DNA of 64,000 nucleotides. Origin: Alitta virens. Taxonomy: Eukaryota; Annelida; Polychaeta; Phyllodocida; Nereididae. The notes under the pieces were generated by a model. The model was not told where the DNA came from and searched no databases. It worked only from the letters and a program-made list of their open reading frames with translations. The stretch spans positions 13,800,162-13,864,161 of the forward strand of contig OW028581.1 in assembly GCA_932294295.1 (NCBI GenBank). Reading direction: 5' to 3'. The stretch's first letter is position 1. Every line of letters starts with the position of its first letter. The position numbers and the translations under genes were made by a program. Positions 55,683 to 64,000 of this stretch are shown piece by piece.

Positions 55683-56136
55683 AGCTTAGAAAAGAACGTT
55701 TTTTAGCTCGTATGCTTGGCCTTTTTGTACCCAGGAGCGCAGGAGGACACCAGGATTGGCTGAGCATTGAACCAGTTTGATGCAAACTTTGGAAAGCAGT
55801 CAGCAGCCTTGCAGTGCACAAAGCACAATTTAAGTACAAACAACTGATTCTTCTAATGATTAAAACTCTCATGAAAGATAAACATGCCAACTATGATACA
55901 AGAGGAATATAATTACGAGGCGTGTGTCTCATATCACTTATCTACAGTATATATTCAAATTCAATAAGCTCATGTGTACAAATATGAAAATATAAAATTC
56001 TACATACACAATATTTGGTTGTATAAACATGATGTGTACTTACATAAATTTAAATATGTTGACAATTAGCCAGATTTAAAATGCCACCATTAATATATAC
56101 ACTTTACACAGTCAGGGAGCAAACGTTCTTTATGAT

Positions 56137-59100
56137 TCAAACTTCTTCACTGCCAATCGGGCCTGACTTCAGCGTGACTTTAGGAGAGTTCTGCTCAAGT
56201 ACCACTCTGGTTTCCACATACAAATGGCCTGCATTATCACAGGGTGGCAGCACATCACACTGGGGAGTCATTTCCTTTCTATGAGGTTTAACACCAGACG
56301 GCAGGAATCCACGAGCAGAAAACGACTTCTTGTGGCCATGGCTGTAAGATCGTGTGGAGAGGGAGTCCATTGAATACGTGCTGTAAACATCAGCAGGCCT
56401 TATGGGGCATGTCCTCTTTCTAGAATAGGTGGATAGAGAAGGGGAGGGGCTGAGGGCAGGGAATGAGTTGGCCAAGGGTGACAGTGGGCTGGTCGGAAAG
56501 GGAGAGCTGCAGGTGGAAGGTGAAGAGGCTGGAAGGGTGTTCCCAGAAGTGGAAGGAGATTTATAAACGAAATGGGATGAGCAGGGTGTAGGAGATGCAA
56601 CACTAACAAAGTTCCGAGACAGACCAGCTGGAGTTGAGGTTGAGTTTGAGCGAGCATTATACAGATGATCATCGCACCAGAGACGGAAGTCGGAGGATGG
56701 GAGATTGGTATCAGAGGCATTCTGATAGGAAGCAGGACCTGGATGTGGGAGAGATGCTTGGCGAGCAATAGGAGCTCTGACCGAGCGACACTGTCTGTTA
56801 ACAGCTGCTGGGCATACTGGTTGGAACAGCTGTTCACCAGGGTCGTCAGGGCTTAGCACGGGCAAACTGGTGGACACAACACCTCCACCCAATCTGAATT
56901 CGGCAGGACTTGGCCGCTGATCGAGGTCAAAACTGCTGGATTTTTGGAACAAGTCCCTTCTGCGAGATCTGGCAAATGGAATGTGAGGTGATGGCGTGCG
57001 ACCAGTTCCGCAGATCCAGGACTCTCTACTTCTAGGGTCCAGTGGATCCAGCAGACCGGGGGCCCCGTGATTTCCGTTACTGTCACTTGAGCCTAAGAAA
57101 GGAATAGGACTTATTTCCCTGTGGGAGCCATTCAGGGTATGACACTGGCATCCTTTTACATTTGGACCATGTTTTGGTGACCCCCTAGGAACATACATTG
57201 GTTTCTCTTCACATTCGGAGCCTTCGGGGTCTAGTCGCACATTATCCATGAATCCTGTATCTTCACTCTTTGAAGCAAAGCTACCTGTGTTTACCTCTTT
57301 GGAGTCGAACCAAAGGGAGCTGTCACTTGTACTTGATATGGTTCTAATCTTCTGCAGTTCTGAAATCATGTCCTCTGTGACATTAATGTACTCATGGTTG
57401 TTGTTGACTGATGCCTCAGCAGTTCCTGAGGTCGAGCTCTGGTCCTTCCTTTCTGCAGAATCCGTGTGACTGTGAATCATCAGTTGATATTCTGGTCCCT
57501 GTGATTTGGCTGCACCTTTTGGTGTTCCATTACAACAATTCAATGTGATGGATGACTTTTTACCTGGAATTGGGGGAGTGGTTGTCCTGACACGCGGTAC
57601 TTTCCGGTATGGACTGTGGGTATTATGTCGCATATTGTGTCCTCTCGCAGGACTTCTTCTCATGCTGGACAGAGGCAGCATGCCTAGGGGCTCTATGTCT
57701 TGCCTCAACTTCACTCCCTCTTCTTGATCACTGTCCATACCATCTCCAATCTTGTCCACTCCTTTTCTCCGATTGATCATTGACAGCAATCCAGCACTTG
57801 CTCCTACAGGCGCCGTCCTGCCATCGCTACTTGAAGGGTCACAACGATGTAGCATGTCTGGTCTGTCCATCAAATACTTGGAGCGTGGTCCCCTTACTTT
57901 TGGTTTGGTATGAGGTGGCACGTCAGGACTGGACGTACCGCTAAAGCAGGAGCACAAATACTGGTTTCTTTTGGTGATTGGGACATTAACCATGCGTTCC
58001 ATCTCATCATGATAATGTTTGATGAAGTTATGGCTAGATGATCTGTTGGTACTTGACCCATGGTCGTGACTGTCAAGTTGAGCTGCGCTAGCACCACTGA
58101 TGGAGTTGCTTCGGCTTTGTCGCTGTTTTTCTCCTGGGACAAAGAAACTGTTAAGCACTGAAGGCCGCCTTGAGGAACCCCAACTGAAGCTGAGATTACG
58201 ATTGCTAAGCCTTGAGAGACTTCTAGACATTGCAGACTCTTCAAGTCGCTTACAAATGGTGCTACAATCTTTCTTGAACTGCTTGGTGAATATCGCATAC
58301 AAGAAAGGATTTGCACAAGAATTAAGGGGCAGCACAAATATGGTGAAGATCTTAGCATCATTTAAAGCGATTAATTCCCATCCAAAGGCAGCTGATAGAG
58401 AAAAGAATGAAATTGGAGCCCAGCAAGCAAAATCAGTGAAGACGAGAAGAGCCATTCGTTTCGCTACTCGTGAGTCATTCGAATTCCAAGCCTGGGATCC
58501 TCGGATACTACAGTACATCTTCGTGTAGCAGGAGACTATCACCATGAAAGCCGAGCAGTTGACCAGCATGATGAAACATACGTAGCCTGAAAAAGAAAGC
58601 CATGATTATATATTACACTGTCAAATGTCCGTTAATTCATTTGCACAAGGGTGTGCTAAAACAATGTCTGTATTAGCAACTTTATCATGCAAATCTTGGT
58701 CGAAAGTAAATTCGTCTTAATGTCAAGGTGACCTCATCAGAATATGTGGAATGGAAATACAATGTAAATTGGTATGTGGCAAAAATAGGATATTTATTCA
58801 TACTTAGATAACAGACAAACAAACATTGTTATATTTTGCAATAAGCGAAAGACATCTACAATGACCAGTATGTTATCGACCCCAGACAGCCTTAATCAGT
58901 ATTGCCATCTGCAGACTATGTTAGGCATATGTCGGCTGTGGCACAGATATCTCCCACTCAATGTGTCAGACACAAAAACAGCAGCAGTTTCGTAACTTTG
59001 TCTGTAGGTGAACACCCAACACATTATGCTGTCGCATACTTACCCAGAGAGATGGGATCTCCAATTTCAAATGGCAAACAAACTGCAAACTTTCTGTAGT

Positions 59101-61747
59101 CAGAGACACCAAAGAGAGGCATGCTTGCCATTAGCAGCGCGAAGAACCAGCCACAAGCCATGATGTAAGCTGCAAGTAAGCAAATATTTCCCTTTATTCA
59201 TTTATGTTCTCATGTGATGGGAGCAAGGAAATCCCTTGGTTTTTCATTTATACATCCAGAATATAGGCTTTTCATTTATACAGAATATAGGTTTTTCATT
59301 TATACAGAATATAGGTTTTTCATTTATACAGAATATAGGTTTTTCATTTATACATACAGAATATAGGTTTTTCATTTATACATACAGAATATAGGTTTTT
59401 CATTTATACATACAGAATATAGGTTTTTCATTTATACAGAATATAGGTTTTTCATTTATACAGAATATAGGTTTTTCATTTATACAGAATATAGGTTTTT
59501 CATTTATACAGAATATAGGTTTTTCATTTATACAGAATATAGGTTTTTCATTTATACATACAGAATATAGGTTTTTCATTTATACATACAGAATATAGGT
59601 TTTTCATTTATACATACAGAATATAGGTTTTTCATTTATACAGAATATAGGTTTTTCATTTATAAATACAGAATATACATGTTTTACGTCTAGTTATTAC
59701 CAAGGCGCTCATGTACATAGGCCTATATGGTTATTTTAGATGAGGTCCATGAAAATTTTGCTATCGGAGCAAAATATTTTGGTGTGCTAACACTTACTGC
59801 TACTACTGTACTTCGTATAACTGGATAGGCAATCATTATTTTACTTCAGACTTTTGCAATTTCATTTTTTTAATTAAAGATTTACATACAAAACTGTGTT
59901 ATTCAGAAGATCTGGCGTAAGAACCTCATGAAATAAAAATAACGTGGGCTCTAAATCGTAAAGTAGATCACTACATTCTCAAGATCACAATTTTTTTGGA
60001 TTCATCTGCTTGATTCTATTTCCATAGAGCATTCCAAATCGTTTCAACATCGGCACGATGTCATCGATTTGATGTTGTACCCGATGGTGGCCAATATAGA
60101 ACCAAATTTGGAATGCTATCAGGGTTGTATCTTAAATCTCTATGCAGACCACCTCAGTTTTGAGACCAGTAAGTTTTGTTGGTCTCAAACTATCAATGGT
60201 AGGCAACCTTGATTATAAATGAGACCACACGGTGAGATTGTATACGAGATTGCACAAATGTTCGAGAAATGAAAATTGTTCGAACTTCCAGATTCAAGGA
60301 ATAAAAACCAGAAAGTGTGCTGACAGAATGAAATGCATCAGTTAATGTCCTTAGCCTGGTGACATTGGAGTCCTTGAGGTTTGACCCTGAGGTTTTGACC
60401 TTGGCCAGCCTTAGCAGTGGGAGCACTTTCAGATGATCAGTCAGCAGCAGAGTGCTTTCGAAAAAGAAACACCTGCGGCCTGCTGCACCTGTCTGTTTCT
60501 ATTCACACAGAGACTGGAAATGTTCAAGAATAAAGAAGGGACTGAGACAGGAAATGTTGTTACAGCTCAAGAGTCAGACTTTTCAGCATCTTCCCTTTGC
60601 CTTGTAATCCTGCTAATCCCTATTCTGATCACTCTATTGAAGTCCTTAGATAGCTGTGTGATATCTCTGATGTTTGGCAGATTAAACACAGTATACCCCC
60701 GATTGACAGCTGGATACGTACATAGCTATGTCTTGTATCTCTCTCACTTGTCAGAAATATTGCTAAGCAAATGTTCCTTATTTGTCTCAAAGACGAAAAT
60801 AGAAAGAGAGACAGCCCTGAGGGTGTTCTCTTAGCACTCGAGGAATTTCATGAATGCTGATTCTTGTGATTATTGATCTCTTGTCTGAGAATGAATTTTA
60901 AAGTGGCAAGATGCAGCCCACAGCAAACAACTGGCAAATGCTACTGTAGGCTACAGCCAAACCACCAAATGTAGGTGCTTGTTTAACTCGTCTGTGTTGA
61001 TGCACCAAATGTAGGAGCTTGTTTAACTCGTCTGTGTTGATGCACCAAATGTAGCAGCTTGTTTAACTCGTCTGTGTTGATTTTAGAAAGCAGATAGGTT
61101 CTATCAAATAAGGCACAGTCACGACCACCCTTTTAAAATGAATGGGTCTAAAAATATTTGGTCTTCATTGTGAGATAGTTTCAGTGAAGTGGCATTTAGG
61201 TATAAGTTTCTACAACGTTCAAATTAACTTCTTACATGATAAACAACACAGGAAACGGTCACAACTAAGTAAATTTGTAATCTTTTGTCACTAAAAGGTG
61301 CCATGGTGACCCATCAGTAAACAGACGGTTGTTAACAGAATATGTGTGGTATTCAGTTTTACCAATCGTCTGAATGACTACCCCGTAGTGTCGTATACAG
61401 TCTGACCAAAATGTTAACATACATTGCTTGCTAAAGCCTTTGATAGAAATAAAGGAAATGGTCAGAATTGTTATTGGAATATAAATAAAGGTGAATATAT
61501 ATATTTAAAAGGAAGTAACATACAGTTACATGTAATTCTTTTGCAGTTGAATGTACATATCACATACCAGCATGGCGCAGAGAAAGGCGTTTGTTGAGGT
61601 GCATGGCGTGCGTGATGGCATAGAATCGTTCGATCGTGATGACGGTCAACGTGAACACTGACAGTTCAGACGACAAGACGCCCAAGAATCCCGCCACCAG
61701 ACACCCGGCCGACGTCTGCCACTGGATGGCGTACATCTTGAATTCGC
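56137..61747 (-). CDS. LGR / glycoprotein-hormone-receptor-like GPCR, 3' part (TM3 to C terminus)
   Basis: Three minus-strand exons join in phase: 61747-61568, 59169-59044 and 58586-56137 (GTATGT and GTAAGT donors, CAG acceptors). They encode TM3 ([20 protein letters not shown]) with ERF in place of the usual ERW/DRY, then [17 protein letters not shown]4 ([20 protein letters not shown]), the loop [19 protein letters not shown]5, TM6 ([20 protein letters not shown]) and TM7 ([20 protein letters not shown]). These match LGR receptors of the TSH/FSH/LH and bursicon-receptor type. About 710 Ser/Pro-rich residues follow TM7, far more than is usual. The protein ends SEEV, a possible class III PDZ ligand. 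TM1-2 and the leucine-rich ectodomain must lie on further exons, not found in 61748-64000. Confidence 0.93.
59262..59680. repeat. 24/28-bp minisatellite in an LGR intron
   Basis: About 16 copies of a unit with TTTTTCATTTATACAGAAT and ATAGG. Some units carry a 4-bp insertion (ATACATACAGA), giving two interleaved lengths. Confidence 0.93.
60026..60118. mobile_element. Short ATAGCATTCCAAATCG MITE, copy 2 (LGR intron)
   Basis: AGCATTCCAAATCGTTTCAAC and AAATTTGGAATGCTAT are opposed over about 93 bp. It is the same family as 42137-42252. Confidence 0.8.
60963..61082. repeat. 40-bp tandem repeat, three copies
   Basis: The word CACCAAATGTAG recurs at 60963, 61003 and 61043, each followed by CTTGTTTAACTCGTCTGTG. 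Confidence 0.92.
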
Positions 61748-63176
61748 CTGAAAAACGGTCAGAAAAATGCAAATGGATTAGAAACATTTTTTTAGCTGTG
61801 AAAACATCTCATTGTCACTATTTGATACTAACATTAAAATAAAGTAGGCAGTTGACAAATTTCTGGGAAAAATACATAAACATCTATGTAATCATTGAAT
61901 ATAGCGGAAGATGTCCTACTTGAAGCTTAGTGTCTTTCCCAGGGGTTATATTATTGCCAAGAATACATGACAGGTGTACGTATATATTGTTAGTTGCATA
62001 CTCGTTGGATTTACACATTTACGGGCGATTCCATAGACTTGCAAACTCAACTCTACAGGATGAGGAAACTAATAGGAGAACTGGATTCACAGGAAGTCCT
62101 GAGTTTAGTTTCCAATTCTATGAAATCCACTGTAATTGCTTCCATAACAAAATGCCTCCTAAACATATTGACAATATTAGGACACTGGTGTTAAATAATG
62201 GTCGACTTGTTTTATGCATGATTTTTGTTAAAAAGAAATGACTTCTCCCTAGTGAATCAGCCTCTGGTGAAAAATAGACAAATTAAATTCTCAAAGGCAA
62301 CCATTTTCGTACAGCCTGCTAAGTAAACATTTCAAGTTTCAAACATGCTAATTAAGAAGAGAAACTCGAATGACCGAAGTAATTTTGCACTCTATGTTAT
62401 TTTGCATATATACATTTTGCAGATAAATTCAAACTGTTTGTCCTTGAATGACCTTGCAAATTGTAACAAAAAAACCTTAAGTTTTTAAATGCTGGTGCTT
62501 CAGTGGTGTAACTGCTCAGCAGATGAAATGAGGGAGCTTTAATTGGAACTGACCATATTAGGACACTGACCATAATAGGGCACCATATATATGAATACAA
62601 TTGGTACAGAATATGTATCATCTCAAACCAAATATTTGAGCCTCTCTAGTAGCCATAGATGTCTTTCATTTGTGTTCATAAGATAAAAGAATCAATACCA
62701 GCAGCCCATTTTTTCTTTGAGGATCAGCCAAGTATTGACCGAGCACCCGCTAACTCAAGGACACACCATTTGGGAAACGTGCAACATGTCAACAGAATGG
62801 GCCTCCTACGGGTTTGGCTGGTGATAAGCACACCTCCAATAAGTGTCAAAACTTCTCGATATTATCTATATATTCCCTTCTCAATTAACTGGTGCTTATG
62901 GGCACAAAATGGTGTATACACCAATCAAGTCATTCTACGATTAACTATCAAAACATATTGTCGTGTAAATTATGGTCCTATTACACCAATCCAACAAGAG
63001 ACAATATTTATCTTGTAAAACGTCCAGATGATTTCACTGTGGTAGTATGATTGGCAGATGTACTGATGAGATGATAAGACAGCTCATCTCAAGCGGGATT
63101 TACATAGACACAGAATATAGTACAATAAATGTGCTATTTCGATCATGGATTGCCACCTTAACTAGAAGTTGCTAAT
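61748..63176. other. LGR intron, no exon recognised
   Basis: I looked on the minus strand for the TM1-TM2 exon (an NLA..D..MG-type segment) and did not see one. The stretch contains a MITE copy at 62029-62141. Confidence 0.4.
62029..62141. mobile_element. 'CATAGACTTGGAAAC' MITE family, copy e
   Basis: GATTCCATAGACTTGCAAAC at the left is mirrored by GTTTCCAATTCTATGAAATC at the right, bounding about 113 bp in the LGR intron. Confidence 0.75.
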
Positions 63177-63239
63177 ATAGATAGATAGATAGATATTGGA
63201 AGTACAGCCCTCTAAGGCGAGTTCTTGCCACTATCAAGG

Positions 63240-63251
63240 GTTGATTGATGA

Positions 63252-63298
<47 letters not shown>

Positions 63299-63520
63299 GA
63301 GGAGGAGGAGTCCGCCCATGTTACACATTTACATCATGGGTGGGATCTTTTACTTGCCTCAGCATAGACACTGAGTGAAAGGGACCGCCAAGTTAACGTC
63401 TCATCCGAACGACATCCAGCTGGTATGATGCTCATGAAACGTTGCCCAGGCCTGGGATTGAACCCGGGACCTTCAGAGGAGCAGGCGAGCGTCTTACCAC
63501 TATGTAGTTCCCGCCCAGTG
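63240..63520 (-). mobile_element. Second tRNA-derived SINE family with (CTC)n(CT)n tail
   Basis: On the minus strand a tRNA-like head (about 63517-63450) has an A-box-like TAGTGGTAAGACGC and B box GGTTCAATCCC. A 150-bp body and a CTC/CT microsatellite tail (63300-63254) follow. The body is unrelated to the SINE family at 7773 and 47649. No flanking duplication was pinned down. Confidence 0.75.
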
Positions 63521-64000
63521 CTAGCGTGCACACGAACGAGTTTTAAAAATGATAGGCCATGGGTGTAAAAATGTACCTGATCTGATTTCCTACAAACGTC
63601 TGTTCATAAATATATGGAAATGTGAAATTATGACCAGGGTAGGGTAATCTGTCATTGTCTTTCTGCAAACTACTGTCCTTTTCATCACATTCAGTGAAGT
63701 GGCTGATCCAGAAAATAAATTTACTTCAGCCTTTTTTGTAGCTAAGTTGAATTTTCAAATCTGATTTGACTTTTGCTGCTTATCATAATAAATTGACTTT
63801 AACAAAATATCACTAACTTTTGCGGCTAAATGCTGCTGCTTCTGGGTCTAAACAGTTGTGATTACCATGTTGCAATGACATAATTACATAACTGGAGCCA
63901 TTGGCTAATATAAGTAAATTCCTTTGGAGTAATAGTTTTGTATTATATTTAAATTTGCATTCTTTTCATCTCTGACAGCTTACTTATATAACGATATAAT

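Noticed and set aside
62659..63018. 119-codon plus-strand open frame in the LGR intron
   Set aside because: No domain, splice context or conservation signal could be seen.
63450..63517. tRNA gene
   Set aside because: It is joined to a SINE body and microsatellite tail, and the clover-leaf is poor.
61748..64000. TM1-TM2 exon of the LGR gene
   Set aside because: I searched the minus strand for a matching segment with a CAG acceptor and did not find one; it probably lies beyond the window.

Overview
This window is eukaryotic nuclear DNA. It is AT-rich, its genes are split by GT-AG introns, and it carries a very high load of transposons, MITEs, tRNA-derived SINEs and satellites. The three host genes and the repeat types (PIF/Harbinger, Ngaro/DIRS, foldback DNA transposon, tRNA-SINEs) suggest a marine invertebrate, most likely a deuterostome such as an echinoderm, hemichordate or amphioxus. 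That placement is inference from protein resemblance, not proof.

Host genes. (1) EMC1, subunit 1 of the ER membrane protein complex, lies on the minus strand at 18772 to 9537. All 23 exons could be traced and they join in frame to 970 codons. (2) An SLC10-family (bile-acid/sodium symporter, P3/SLC10A3-A5-like) gene lies on the plus strand at 46252-51077, with 3 exons and 512 codons. (3) The 3' part of a leucine-rich-repeat glycoprotein-hormone-type GPCR (LGR) lies on the minus strand at 61747 to 56137. TM3 to TM7 and a roughly 710-residue cytoplasmic tail are present; the ectodomain and TM1-2 lie beyond the right edge or were not found.

Repeat landscape from left to right. A LINE tail (31-530) is followed by a structurally complete PIF/Harbinger transposon (1192-5920) with perfect 44-bp inverted ends, a TAA target duplication, a transposase gene and a spliced Myb/MADF-like partner gene. 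Repeats and a SINE fill 6-9 kb. Only 181 bp upstream of the EMC1 start codon sits an 11-kb Russian doll. A hAT-like shell (18954-30032, 8-bp duplication) encloses a decayed DIRS/Ngaro-type retroelement. A younger Ngaro element with textbook split direct repeats (A1-ORFs-B1-A2-B2) is inserted into that, and a TTAA-duplicating MITE is inserted into the Ngaro RNase H region. LINE fragments fill 30.9-35.1 kb. A 6.77-kb foldback element (35113-41880) follows, with a 9-bp duplication and arms built from a 126-bp satellite; it holds two smaller inverted-repeat elements. Minisatellites and a roughly 660-bp GATA array fill 42-46 kb.

The three host genes show no sign of working together. EMC1 acts in ER membrane-protein insertion, the SLC10 protein is a plasma- or organelle-membrane carrier-like protein, and the LGR is a hormone receptor. 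Several MITE and SINE families recur across the window, many of them inside the SLC10 and LGR introns, and their duplications let insertion order be read directly. No prokaryotic-type defence system, CRISPR array or operon is present.
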